Shown here in pieces: positions 25,692 through 34,363 of a DNA stretch of 64,000 nucleotides. A program made the position numbers and the translations under genes. Origin of the DNA: Oceanobacillus saliphilus (GTDB lineage Bacteria; Bacillota; Bacilli; Bacillales; Amphibacillaceae). Location of the stretch: positions 1 through 64,000 of the forward strand of contig NZ_JALCZU010000003.1 in NCBI RefSeq assembly GCF_023522835.1, written 5' to 3'. Every line of letters begins with the position of its first letter. Position 1 is the stretch's first letter. The notes under the pieces were generated by a model. The model was not told where the DNA came from. It saw nothing but the letters and a program-made list of their open reading frames with translations, and did not search any database.

Positions 25692-27062
25692 TTAATTACG
25701 ATAATCAGCTGCTGCTTTCTCAGCTTCTTCCACAAACTCTTCTGCAGTCATATTCCCTAACATGAGGGACATTAATGCATTTCCAATCGGTGTTTCCAAA
25801 TCTGCACTCATTGGATGTGGTTTCTCGTAAATCTGAACTTGCTCCGGATCATTGATCATCGCATTTGCTTCTGTTAAATAACCTGGAACATTCTCATTTT
25901 CTGTTAAGTCAACCTCCGTAATGTTCATAATAGCACCGGTATGCTCAGAGAATGCCATTGCATATTCTCTTGTGAACGCAAATTCTACAAACGCTTTTGC
26001 AGCATCTGGATTCTCAGCATTTTCCGCTATGGCCAATGGTCTCAAATCGGGAACAATAGCAAACGGCTCACCAGGATCCTGCATTGGAGATGGAATAAAT
26101 CCGAAATCGAATCCATCAGGAATATCATTGGCCATTTCATTTGGTAACCAGAACCCAACAGGAATAAATGCATTATCATGTAACAGGAAGTTCATTTGGG
26201 ATTGTGTATGGTTTAATGCACCCAATCCTGAATCAAACATACCTTCCTCCTGCAGTCTCTCAACTTTTTTCATTGTTTCAAGTGTTGCATCACTCGTCCA
26301 TGCCCCTTCCGCACCAGTTATGAGATCAGCCAGCAATTCTTCACCACCAGCTGCAGCAAATGCAGGGAAAAGCATTCCACGAAGGAAGTAGTATGGATGT
26401 TGCCCACTAGTTACGAGCGGGTCAATTCCTTCCCCTTCTTTAATTTCTTCCATCGAACTCATAAAGCTTTCAAAGTCAGTTGGCACTTCATACCCTTTTT
26501 CTTGAAATAAGGCTCTGTCATACCAGGTTCCCCATGTATCAAATACTAATGGCAGTGAATAAATTTCCCCATCGAATTTACCAGGCTGCACGATAAAGCT
26601 ATCAACCAGCTTATCTCCGCCTTCTAGTTCAATTCCTTCCACCCATTCTGTTAAATTCATTAATTGGCCATCTTCAACCATTTGTGTTTCACTTGATCCC
26701 GCTCCATCAATGTACACGACATCAGGTGGATCATTTGAAATCCAGCGCGAACGCATTTCATCGTTAATATTCGGACCTGCATGTTCAATCACATTGACAT
26801 CAGGATAAGCTTCTTTAAAGTCGGCTATTACTTCCTTCCACCAGGAATCCCCATATCCACCTACAAAATATTGGATTTCAAGATCTCCTGAAATTCCACC
26901 TTCTGTAGCCGTTTCAGGACTTCCACCTGTTTCGGCTGCATCCTCTTCGACTCCATCATCTCCATCTGCATTATCATCTGATGAGCATGCAGCAGCAACA
27001 AGTGCAACCATCAACAACATGGCTATCCATAAAAAGCGACGATTTTTAAATAACTTGTTCAA
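25692..27062 (-). CDS. ABC sugar-binding lipoprotein (amino-sugar importer)
   Basis: A 456-residue extracytoplasmic binding protein of the SBP_bac_1/CUT1 group. A basic start and hydrophobic stretch end in the lipobox VAAAC (lipid Cys26), followed by an acidic low-complexity linker (SSDDNADGDD). The domain then starts GDLEIQYFVGGYGDSWWKEV. The start is TTG at 27062, supported by AGGGGGT at 7 nt. It follows murQ by about 77 nt, in the same direction, which points to an amino-sugar ligand such as MurNAc; ligand identity is inference. Confidence 0.88.
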   Translation of the reverse strand: MNKLFKNRRFLWIAMLLMVALVAAACSSDDNADGDDGVEEDAAETGGSPETATEGGISGDLEIQYFVGGYGDSWWKEVIADFKEAYPDVNVIEHAGPNINDEMRSRWISNDPPDVVYIDGAGSSETQMVEDGQLMNLTEWVEGIELEGGDKLVDSFIVQPGKFDGEIYSLPLVFDTWGTWYDRALFQEKGYEVPTDFESFMSSMEEIKEGEGIDPLVTSGQHPYYFLRGMLFPAFAAAGGEELLADLITGAEGAWTSDATLETMKKVERLQEEGMFDSGLGALNHTQSQMNFLLHDNAFIPVGFWLPNEMANDIPDGFDFGFIPSPMQDPGEPFAIVPDLRPLAIAENAENPDAAKAFVEFAFTREYAMAFSEHTGAIMNITEVDLTENENVPGYLTEANAMINDPEQVQIYEKPHPMSADLETPIGNALMSLMLGNMTAEEFVEEAEKAAADYRN

Positions 27063-27139
27063 AATAGTAACCCCCTTTTATTTTTGTTCATATTATATGA
27101 AACACATTACTAGCCAAATTAAACCAGTAATGGAGTTTC

Positions 27140-28051
27140 CTAATCTAATTGGTCATGGAAAGAATCTATCGCGGTTCTTGCATAACCATGACAGTTGGCC
27201 AACGCATCTTTTGCTTCCTCGAAGGTTACCCCAGCCTTAATCATCACAATTGCCGGTTTAACTTCATGGTTTGTCTGTTTTAATACTTCTTCTGCAACAT
27301 CATAAGGAACTCCTGTAATCTCGATAATATTTTGCTTAGCTCGTTCCTTAAGCTTATAGTTACTTGCATGAACATCTACCATCAGATTTTCATATACTTT
27401 ACCAAGCTTTACCATGGTTGTTGTACTGATCATATTTAAAATCATCTTATGCGATGTCGCTGCCTTCATTCTTGTTGATCCGGTCAGAATTTCCGGTCCG
27501 ACAACTACTTCAATCTCACAATCTGCAAATTTACTAATCACAGAATCTTTATTGCATGAAAGTGAGATGGTATATGCTCCAAGATTGCGTGCATATTTTA
27601 AAGCACCGATTGGATATGGGGTTCTTCCGCTTGCAGTAATCCCAATGACTACATCCATTTTTGTGAGATTTCTCAACTTTACATCTGCTGCCCCTTGCTC
27701 TTCATTATCTTCTGAACCTTCTACAGCTTCAAAAAAGGCATCATTTCCGCCTGCCATAACTGTTTGGACCATTTCTTTCGATGTCATAAAAGTTGGTGGA
27801 CACTCCGAAGCATCCATAACGCCCAGTCTGCCACTAGTACCGGCCCCAACATAAAAAAGGCGACCACCATTAGAGAGAGCGTTTACAATTCGATCTACAG
27901 CCGTTTCCACTTTTGGCAGGACCATTTCAACAGCGTCAGCTACCTTTTTATCTTCTTCATTAATTAAATTCAGGATTTCAATTGTAGACATGCGATCAAG
28001 GTTCATACTATTCGGATTTCTTTTCTCAGTAGTAAGATTGGATAGTTCCAT
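27140..28051 (-). CDS. murQ: N-acetylmuramic acid 6-phosphate etherase MurQ
   Basis: A 303-residue SIS-domain enzyme that removes D-lactate from MurNAc-6-P to give GlcNAc-6-P. Signature parts are LTTEKRNPNSMNLDRMST, FYVGAGTSGRLGVMDASECP with the catalytic Glu, and GPEILTGSTRMKAATSHKMI; the C-terminus has the small UBA-like helical domain. The frame reaches an ATG at 28072, but homologues begin at the ATG at 28051 (MELSNLTTEKRN), which I use although AGGGAG is 12 nt away. A perfect SigA promoter lies about 100 nt upstream. Confidence 0.93.
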   Translation of the reverse strand: MELSNLTTEKRNPNSMNLDRMSTIEILNLINEEDKKVADAVEMVLPKVETAVDRIVNALSNGGRLFYVGAGTSGRLGVMDASECPPTFMTSKEMVQTVMAGGNDAFFEAVEGSEDNEEQGAADVKLRNLTKMDVVIGITASGRTPYPIGALKYARNLGAYTISLSCNKDSVISKFADCEIEVVVGPEILTGSTRMKAATSHKMILNMISTTTMVKLGKVYENLMVDVHASNYKLKERAKQNIIEITGVPYDVAEEVLKQTNHEVKPAIVMIKAGVTFEEAKDALANCHGYARTAIDSFHDQLD

Positions 28052-28150
28052 ATGTATGCGGTTCTCCCTCATCTTTTTAATTTTATTCTATTTGGTCACA
28101 AAATAATAGCTGAAAAGTGGCTAATAAAATAATTTTCTTAATTTTACTTC

Positions 28151-28179
28151 ATTATAGGTTTACTGAACTATTTTGTCAA
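28151..28179 (-). promoter_or_regulatory. SigA promoter of murQ and the ABC importer
   Basis: On the minus strand TTGACA (28179-28174), a 17-bp spacer and TATAAT (28156-28151): both hexamers are perfect and the spacing ideal. Such strength implies a repressor. Confidence 0.85.
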
Positions 28180-28210
28180 TATTTCATTTTATTTAAGAAA
28201 TAATATTTCA
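28180..28210. promoter_or_regulatory. operator candidate upstream of the murQ promoter
   Basis: ATATTTCA occurs twice (28180-28187 and 28203-28210), and GAAATAATATTTC at 28197-28209 is nearly palindromic. Position next to the -35 fits binding by the RpiR/MurR-type protein encoded just upstream. Confidence 0.4.
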
Positions 28211-28384
28211 ATTGTCGCTTAGTTACACGTATTCAGGTTGGTAAGTTTAAACTTTTCTATGAAAACAGGAACTTATAAAACAGGAATAAAATGGGTACAT
28301 ATAACCATTTTATGACCCATTTATTCAGGTTAATTTCTATTTTCTTTTTTTATTATAGATGATTGCATCGTATCCCATAAATAA

Positions 28385-28429
28385 AGTGAAAAGCCATTTC
28401 ACTTTCAGTCTTTTAAAAATGAAATGGCT
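28385..28429 (-). terminator. terminator overlapping the end of the rpiR gene
   Basis: On the minus strand AGCCATTTCA pairs with TGAAATGGCT, and TTTTCACTTTA follows. The left arm is inside the last codons. It separates the kinase-regulator unit from murQ. Confidence 0.6.
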
Positions 28430-29259
28430 CCTCTTGTTCTATCTAAATGTTTAACTGTTTCCTCGTATTGAACAGATGCCAGACACATAAATAATATATC
28501 AATCACCTGCAGTTGAGCAATTCGCGAAGAAGTTGCTCCGCTTCTTATCTTTGCTTCTTTTGCTGCAGATGTATGCAATCGAATATCTGAAAAATTCGCT
28601 ACGGGTGAATTACCGTATTTTGTAATACTGATTGCAGTTGAATGATTATGTTTGGCAAGCTTTAATAGTCTGACAACTTCTTCGGTCTTTCCTGAATAAG
28701 AAATGCCTACGACCACATCATCCGGGCCTTTATTTGCAATAGATGTTGCTGCCATATGTACATCAGAAAAGGCATATGCATTCTTGTTTATTCTCAAAAA
28801 CTTTTGTTCGGCGTCTTTTGCAGCAATATAGGATGCTCCAACTCCGAAGAAAATAATCGACGGCGCTGATTCCAGAGCTTTAACTGCTTTCTCAAGATTC
28901 GTTTCACTCATAATATCAGCAGTCTCTTGAAGTGTCTGAATCGTATTCGCGGTAACCTTATCAATAATATTTTTAAACCCTTCATTCGGTTCAATATCAC
29001 GGTATTCCGTTACAGACTCTTTTTGGAGATCACCCGCTACCCTTATTTTCAACTCCTGAAAACCACTAAATCCCAATGATTTACATAAACGGATAACAGC
29101 CGCGCTGCTCGTTTTACTTTTTTCACCGAGCATCAATGCCGTTAATAGAATCGATTCCTCAGGGTTATTCAGGATATACATAGCTATTTTTTTCTCGGAA
29201 GGTGGCAAACTATTCACCATTTCCTTCAATATAACGAGACCACCTTTAATATGCGACAT
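28405..29259 (-). CDS. murR: RpiR/MurR-family transcriptional regulator
   Basis: A 284-residue regulator: N-terminal RpiR-type helix-turn-helix (about 1-75, LLTALMLGEKSKTSSAAVIR, LCKSLGFSGFQELK) and a C-terminal SIS sugar-phosphate-binding domain (about 120-260, IIFFGVGASYIAAKDAEQKF, GISYSGKTEEVVRL). In this family MurNAc-6-P or GlcNAc-6-P acts as the effector. It follows the sugar kinase by 19 nt and precedes murQ. MurR as controller of the amiE and murQ units is inferred from position. Confidence 0.82.
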   Translation of the reverse strand: MSHIKGGLVILKEMVNSLPPSEKKIAMYILNNPEESILLTALMLGEKSKTSSAAVIRLCKSLGFSGFQELKIRVAGDLQKESVTEYRDIEPNEGFKNIIDKVTANTIQTLQETADIMSETNLEKAVKALESAPSIIFFGVGASYIAAKDAEQKFLRINKNAYAFSDVHMAATSIANKGPDDVVVGISYSGKTEEVVRLLKLAKHNHSTAISITKYGNSPVANFSDIRLHTSAAKEAKIRSGATSSRIAQLQVIDILFMCLASVQYEETVKHLDRTRGAISFLKD

Positions 29260-29278
29260 TATTTCACCTTCTCAACTA

Positions 29279-30241
29279 CTAGATTGTATGAATCAGATTT
29301 TGTATTATGTCATTGGTTGGCTTCTGACCGTTCATAAGATAAGCACCAATCACTGAGCCCCCGACCGGAGGGAGTTTCGGTAGGATAACATCCAATTCCG
29401 GAGTGTTGTGCAAACTCTCTTTAACTAATTCCGATATGGATTTCTCACTGAACAATCCACCGCACAAAACTACCTTAACTTTATCATTCTTTGGAAATAG
29501 TTTCCGATGTAATGTTTCTATATGATGGTTTAATTCACGAACAACATTGCCGATAATTCTTTTTGCCACTTCATCCTGGTTTAGGTATGCTTGAATAACT
29601 ATTTTCGAAAGGGCAGAGATTTCATTCTTCGGACTTTGTGATCCATATATTTTTCGAATTAAAGCCTGTGCATCATTCACAGCAAAATAGGAAAATACCA
29701 GTTGGCTCATGATCGTATCAGGTCCTCTTCCATCATATGCTTTTAACACTTGTGCAATTCCCTGTCTGCCTATATCATACCCACTGCCTTCATCCCCTAA
29801 TAAATACCCCCAGCCTCCAACACGGTCATGTTTCATGTTGTTGTTAATACCATACGTAATTGACCCTGTTCCGGATATTTGGACAATCCCGGCCTCACCG
29901 TATGTACCGGAGTAAAGCGCATTGACCGAATCTGGTTCAACACGAATCGCCGCACCTGTTGGTACATGAGGCAGAATCGTTTCCTTTAGTAGTTTTCTGT
30001 TTTCTTCACTTCCTGCACCTGCAATACCGGCATATATATGGGTTATATGTGTAACATTGCTTCCTAACTGCTCCTCCAGATTTTGAAACAATTCCTGAAA
30101 CGTATTCTCAAGTTCATTTACTGTCAAGGTATTTGGATTTGTTGCTCCAACTTTAGCGCTTGCTGCAATTTTCCCCTCGCTGTCAGCCACGGCAACCATC
30201 GTCTTAGTGCCACCACCATCAATTCCCAATACATATGTCAA
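29279..30241 (-). CDS. BadF/BadG-type N-acetylhexosamine kinase (MurK-like)
   Basis: A 320-residue ASKHA kinase. The phosphate-1 loop is GIDGGGTKT near the start, phosphate-2 SGTGSI about 122, and the sugar/adenosine region GGWGYLLGDEGSGYDIG about 141, as in human NAGK and clostridial MurK. The latter phosphorylates both MurNAc and GlcNAc. That activity would feed MurQ with MurNAc-6-P after ABC import, replacing the PTS. The start is TTG at 30241 with AGGGG at 8 nt. It heads a unit with the RpiR gene. GlcNAc-only specificity is possible. Confidence 0.8.
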   Translation of the reverse strand: MTYVLGIDGGGTKTMVAVADSEGKIAASAKVGATNPNTLTVNELENTFQELFQNLEEQLGSNVTHITHIYAGIAGAGSEENRKLLKETILPHVPTGAAIRVEPDSVNALYSGTYGEAGIVQISGTGSITYGINNNMKHDRVGGWGYLLGDEGSGYDIGRQGIAQVLKAYDGRGPDTIMSQLVFSYFAVNDAQALIRKIYGSQSPKNEISALSKIVIQAYLNQDEVAKRIIGNVVRELNHHIETLHRKLFPKNDKVKVVLCGGLFSEKSISELVKESLHNTPELDVILPKLPPVGGSVIGAYLMNGQKPTNDIIQNLIHTI

Positions 30242-30374
30242 CCCTATGTCCCCTCTCTATTTTTATGCCATGCTTCTACACTATATAAATTAATGTTGAT
30301 AAACAATCCATTAACTGAAATTTTATTTTAAATTGACTATAAAAGCATGAGGAAATAGTATTGATATTGAAATA

Positions 30375-30833
30375 CTATTTTATAATCATTCTCAATGCTT
30401 GCTCTGCAAATGCTTCACAACGTTCTATGTCCTTCTTGTCTGGCTCAAGTTCCACTTTCAACCTGTGCGGCACAAGTGTTACTCCAAGTTGTTCAAGTCG
30501 ATCTCCCATAAGTTCAATCGATTCACAAAAAACATCGTAGAAAGTCTCTCCTGAACCAAATACGCCCATTAATCGGCCGGTAAGATTTACATCATCCAAT
30601 TCATCGTAGAAATGTTCTGCTTCAAATGGAATCTGCCCATCATCACCAGAGTGTGTTCCGATAAGAACCAAATCATATTCAAGCAACTCTTTCACATCTA
30701 TTGTATCGAATTCAAATGATTTCGATACGACCTCATCGGAGCGATTTTCAAGATAGGAAACCATCGCATCCGCCATCATCTCCGTATTACCCGTTGTACT
30801 TGCATAAAGTATAAGCACCTTGTTCATCGCCAT
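30375..30833 (-). CDS. flavodoxin
   Basis: A 152-residue short-chain flavodoxin. The FMN phosphate loop is YASTTGNTEMMAD, and IGTHSGDDGQIPFEAEHFYD and GSGETFYDVFCESIE provide the flavin-stacking loops. It carries electrons in place of ferredoxin when iron is scarce, and an almost perfect Fur box lies 41 nt upstream, which fits. GGAGG serves the ATG at 30833; ATGs at 30854 and 30827 are alternatives. An AT-rich hairpin (AAATAGTAT/ATACTATTT) covers the stop codon. Confidence 0.9.
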   Translation of the reverse strand: MAMNKVLILYASTTGNTEMMADAMVSYLENRSDEVVSKSFEFDTIDVKELLEYDLVLIGTHSGDDGQIPFEAEHFYDELDDVNLTGRLMGVFGSGETFYDVFCESIELMGDRLEQLGVTLVPHRLKVELEPDKKDIERCEAFAEQALRMIIK

Positions 30834-30873
30834 TGCTACCTCCACCTTCACCATTATCTATCTCTATTTTACC

Positions 30874-30892
30874 GATAATGATAATCATTTTC
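30874..30892. promoter_or_regulatory. Fur box before the flavodoxin gene
   Basis: GATAATGATAATCATTTTC differs at a single base from the Fur consensus GATAATGATAATCATTATC. It overlaps the expected promoter, so the flavodoxin should be induced by iron starvation. Confidence 0.85.
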
Positions 30893-30961
30893 AATTAAGT
30901 GGAAAAATTAACCTGTAAACTTGTACAAATGAACTAGGTATCACTCCCCAATTTTTGTCGA

Positions 30962-30988
30962 AATAAAAAGAGCCTTAGATTGGGCTCT
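30962..30988 (-). terminator. terminator of the LacI-type regulator gene
   Basis: On the minus strand AGAGCCC pairs with GGCTCT, then TTTTTATTT. The stem covers the end of the coding region. The plus strand also has TTTTTT after the stem, so it may work both ways. Confidence 0.75.
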
Positions 30989-32012
30989 TTTTTGGGTTCC
31001 GCATGCTTACCGAATCGCGACATATAATCTTATGTGGAATAATGATGCGCTTGGCGGGTTCATCCTTATTTATTGTTTTCTCAATTAGTGCTTTCGCGGA
31101 TTGCGCACCTAACTCATAGATTTGTATATCAATTGTAGTAAGTGCTGGGCGGGTAATTTCTGATAAATAGACATTATTAAAGCTTACCAGTGAAATGTCC
31201 TGTGGGACGCTAACCCCTGATTCCTCCAGCATGCTCAGCACACCCAGACTCATTAAATCATCGCTGACAACAATACCGGTCGGTCGACTTTCCAATGCAA
31301 TCAGATCCTCTACTGCTTCCCTGCCCCCGGATTTCAAAAATTCAGTGTGTATCTTATATTCCTCTAGTACTTCCAGTCCTGCTTCCTTCAATGCCTCTTC
31401 ATAGCCAGCTTCCCGGTCCAACGTAACAAACAAATCTTTTGAACCGCCAATAAAAGCGATTCTTTCGTGACCCTGATCGATCAGATAGTTTGTTATTTCT
31501 TTTCCTGCACGGTGGTTATCGTTATCCACATGTGTAATTTCATTGATATTTTCATATGGTTTACCGACAATTACGTATGGGAATTCGTTATCCCGTAGAA
31601 AATTCATCACACGGTCGTTAATTCTTGAATAAAGTAAGATAACTCCATCAACATAGCTTCCATAAACCATGCGTTGAACCTCTTCAATAATCTCTTCCTC
31701 AGTCTGACCGCTTGATAGCATCATCGAATACTGCATGCTGTGTGTCACAGAACCGATTCCCCGTAAAATCTCTGGGAAAAACGGATTTTGCAGTGCTTTA
31801 TCGGCAGATGATGGTAGAATCACACCAATTGTCTTCGTCGATTTAGCCACCAAATTGCGAGCACTGATATTCGGATGATAACCAAGTTCCTTCATGGACT
31901 TTCTGACTTTTTTTTTCGTTTCCGGACTTATTCTTGGGTTATCAGCAATAACCCTGGATACCGTAGAGGGCGATACACCTGTTGCTTTTGCTACATCTTT
32001 TATTGTGACCAT
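30975..32012 (-). CDS. LacI-family regulator of the maltodextrin operon
   Basis: A 345-residue repressor: DNA-binding head MVTIKDVAKATGVSPSTVSR with hinge helix (SARNLVAKSTKTIGVI), then a periplasmic-binding-protein-like effector domain. It is closest in feel to B. subtilis YvdE/MdxR, which governs maltodextrin genes. It is the last gene of the leftward mdx unit, 115 nt after the malG-like gene. The site TGCGCAAACGCTTTCA at the malE promoter is a fitting operator. Confidence 0.88.
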   Translation of the reverse strand: MVTIKDVAKATGVSPSTVSRVIADNPRISPETKKKVRKSMKELGYHPNISARNLVAKSTKTIGVILPSSADKALQNPFFPEILRGIGSVTHSMQYSMMLSSGQTEEEIIEEVQRMVYGSYVDGVILLYSRINDRVMNFLRDNEFPYVIVGKPYENINEITHVDNDNHRAGKEITNYLIDQGHERIAFIGGSKDLFVTLDREAGYEEALKEAGLEVLEEYKIHTEFLKSGGREAVEDLIALESRPTGIVVSDDLMSLGVLSMLEESGVSVPQDISLVSFNNVYLSEITRPALTTIDIQIYELGAQSAKALIEKTINKDEPAKRIIIPHKIICRDSVSMRNPKKSPI

Positions 32013-32127
32013 TTTTATTCACCCACTAATTCTCTCAATTTTCACAAGCCTGTCTTTGGCTTAGTAACCATATTACCATATTGTGCTTTTCTTTTATCAA
32101 ACATATTCTAAAGACCAGGCAGTGAAT

Positions 32128-32976
32128 TTAACCTTTCGTTGCTCCCGCTGTTAACCCCGATATCAGATAACGCTGAAGAAGCAGGAATACAAGGGCAATC
32201 GGAACTGCAATTAAAATGGACCCAGCTGCAAAACGTGTAAAGTTAGTTGAAAATTGATCATTTATAAAGTTATACAGACCAAGCGCCAATGTAAAATTAT
32301 CCGGACTTGTCAATACAATTCGCGGTAAAAGAAAATCCATAAATGGAGCCATAAAGTTGAATAATGCAACGACCGCCAGGATTGGCTTGGCAAGTGGCAG
32401 CATAATTGTCCAGAAAATCTTTAAATGTCCAGCACCATCCATTTTTGCAGCCTCATCCAATTCTTTCGGGATTGTATCAAAATATCCTTTAACCAGCCAT
32501 GCATTAAACGGGATTTGTCCGCCTAAATAGATTAACATTAATCCGTATAGTGAATCTGTAAGTCCGATCGTATTCAATAGAATATATAGTGCTACCATTC
32601 CCATTAATGCAGGGAACATTTGAAGCAGCAGGAACATATACAATCCATACTTTCGGCCAACAAACTTATAACGCGAAAATGCATAGGCAATTAGTGAAGT
32701 AATCACAACTGACCCTAATGAATTAACTACTGCAACGTATAAGCTGTTTTTATACCATGTCAAATAATTACTGTTTGGGCTTGTAAATAACCACTTATAA
32801 TGCTCCAATGTCGGATTACTTGGAAACATATCTGTTACAAGCATGTTTGAGCCCGGATTGAGACTCATCATGAGTGCCCAAAATAGTGGATAGCCTATGA
32901 TAATAAACATGATGAGAAAGAATAAGTATATGAACGCTACCTCTATTCGTGATTTACTTTTGCGTGACATAGCCAT
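32128..32976 (-). CDS. mdxG: maltodextrin ABC permease MdxG/MalG
   Basis: A 282-residue permease with six helices; EAA loop ELDEAAKMDGAGHLKIFWTI, and the typical MalG C-terminus RYLISGLTAGATKG. It is very similar to maltose/maltodextrin carriers of Gram-positives. Its ATG shares one base with the stop of the upstream malF-like gene (TAATG), so they are translationally coupled. Confidence 0.9.
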   Translation of the reverse strand: MAMSRKSKSRIEVAFIYLFFLIMFIIIGYPLFWALMMSLNPGSNMLVTDMFPSNPTLEHYKWLFTSPNSNYLTWYKNSLYVAVVNSLGSVVITSLIAYAFSRYKFVGRKYGLYMFLLLQMFPALMGMVALYILLNTIGLTDSLYGLMLIYLGGQIPFNAWLVKGYFDTIPKELDEAAKMDGAGHLKIFWTIMLPLAKPILAVVALFNFMAPFMDFLLPRIVLTSPDNFTLALGLYNFINDQFSTNFTRFAAGSILIAVPIALVFLLLQRYLISGLTAGATKG

Positions 32977-34277
32977 TAGTAACGTCCCTCCTCTTTAAAT
33001 GACGCTGTTTTTCTGAATTGAAAAAAGGCAAATATGGAGATGACTAGCCCCATGATAATCGTAATTGCCGCAGCCATATTGTAGTTGTTTGTTTCAAACG
33101 TTAATTTATATACCCATGAAATTAAAATGTCTGTTCCACCTGCATTTTGACCACGTACAGCAGGATTCCCCTCATTGAATAGATAAATAATATTAAAGTT
33201 ATTAAAGTTTCCTGCATATTGCATAATCAATAATGGTGCGGTTGCGAAAAGCAAATGTGGCAATGTAATATGACGAAACTTCTGGAATCTTGATCCACCA
33301 TCAACATCAGCTGCTTCATACATATCCTGTGGCACACTCTGCAATACGCCTGTAAACAAGGCAAATACAAATGGAAAGCCTAGCCATGTTTGAATCATGA
33401 TCAATGCAACCTTTGCCCAGAATGGATCTGACAACCAAGGAATCATCAGCTCAAATTGACTTAAGATATCTCGATTTATTGCCCCAAATGTTGGGTTAAA
33501 TAGTGCTGAAAAGATTAATATAGATACAAAAGCCGGTACAGCCCATGGCAATATGAGAACCGTTCTAATTGTCCGTTTAAATTTTATTCGTTTATCATTG
33601 ACCAACAGCGCAAGGAACAGTCCAAGCCCTATTTGAAGTGATGTGGCGACAACGGTCCAAACAACGGTCCATGTAAATACACTCAAGAATGTATTTTTCC
33701 ACATATCAACACTTGCCAGTGCACGAAAATTATCAAATCCGACCCAGCTCAGTAAATTACGTGGCGGTGCATTATATTGGTTATAGTCTGTAAATGCCAG
33801 ACTAAGCATAAATAGCAGTGGCAACACGACAACAAATAGAAGCATAAGCAATCCAGGCAAAATCATAAAATAAGGAAAACCTTTATCATAAAAATCAGTC
33901 ATTCCTCTTAGTAACGTTGGCTTTGGAAGCCCATTTTCCCGTGCAATAGCATCTTTCCGAGCATCGTTAATATTAAAAATATAAATGGCAAGCCCAAACG
34001 CAAGAACGATTAAAGAAATCAAGCCCTGGATCAGCAACTGGATTGAATGATGTTCGCGCGGTATCGTTCCTAGAGTGACTATTCCCCAAATTCCTATATC
34101 GATATAATTCCAAGTTGTAACCAAAAATGAAAACGTAATAATTAAAAGAATAATTCCTTTAAGAAAACGACGATTATATAATTGACCCAGCCCCGGAATG
34201 AAGAGAGACAAAACAGTGGCTATATTACGAGGACGGCCAATACCTGATTTCCTATGTTGTTTTTCATCAATAGACAT
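32976..34277 (-). CDS. mdxF: maltodextrin ABC permease MdxF/MalF
   Basis: A 433-residue permease, long for the class because of an N-terminal extension with extra helices (PGLGQLYNRRFLKGIILLII) as in B. subtilis MdxF (435). EAA loop MYEAADVDGGSRFQKFRHIT. The frame reaches an ATG at 34346, but those codons lie in the intercistronic hairpin; AGGAGG is 8 nt before the ATG at 34277, which I use. Confidence 0.9.
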   Translation of the reverse strand: MSIDEKQHRKSGIGRPRNIATVLSLFIPGLGQLYNRRFLKGIILLIITFSFLVTTWNYIDIGIWGIVTLGTIPREHHSIQLLIQGLISLIVLAFGLAIYIFNINDARKDAIARENGLPKPTLLRGMTDFYDKGFPYFMILPGLLMLLFVVVLPLLFMLSLAFTDYNQYNAPPRNLLSWVGFDNFRALASVDMWKNTFLSVFTWTVVWTVVATSLQIGLGLFLALLVNDKRIKFKRTIRTVLILPWAVPAFVSILIFSALFNPTFGAINRDILSQFELMIPWLSDPFWAKVALIMIQTWLGFPFVFALFTGVLQSVPQDMYEAADVDGGSRFQKFRHITLPHLLFATAPLLIMQYAGNFNNFNIIYLFNEGNPAVRGQNAGGTDILISWVYKLTFETNNYNMAAAITIIMGLVISIFAFFQFRKTASFKEEGRY

Positions 34278-34318
34278 CTGCGTTTCCTCCTGTTTCAGAA
34301 AGCTTTCCCTTTTTAAAT

Positions 34319-34352
34319 GGATATATGGGAAGCTTTCACTTCCCATATATCC
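34319..34352 (-). promoter_or_regulatory. perfect 14-bp hairpin between malE- and malF-like genes
   Basis: GGATATATGGGAAG and CTTCCCATATATCC enclose CTTTCA. There is no U-run. It lies 11 nt after the binding-protein stop, matching similar hairpins at 25638-25679 and 44564-44601, and likely stabilises or trims mRNA to favour the binding protein. Confidence 0.75.
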
Positions 34353-34363
34353 TTGACTTACAG

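Noticed and set aside
25921-26391. 156-codon open frame on the plus strand
   Set aside because: It is antisense to the binding-protein gene and has the composition of a shadow frame.
34277-34346. N-terminal extension of the MdxF-like protein
   Set aside because: The extra codons fall in the intercistronic hairpin and lack a ribosome site, while AGGAGG fits the ATG at 34277.
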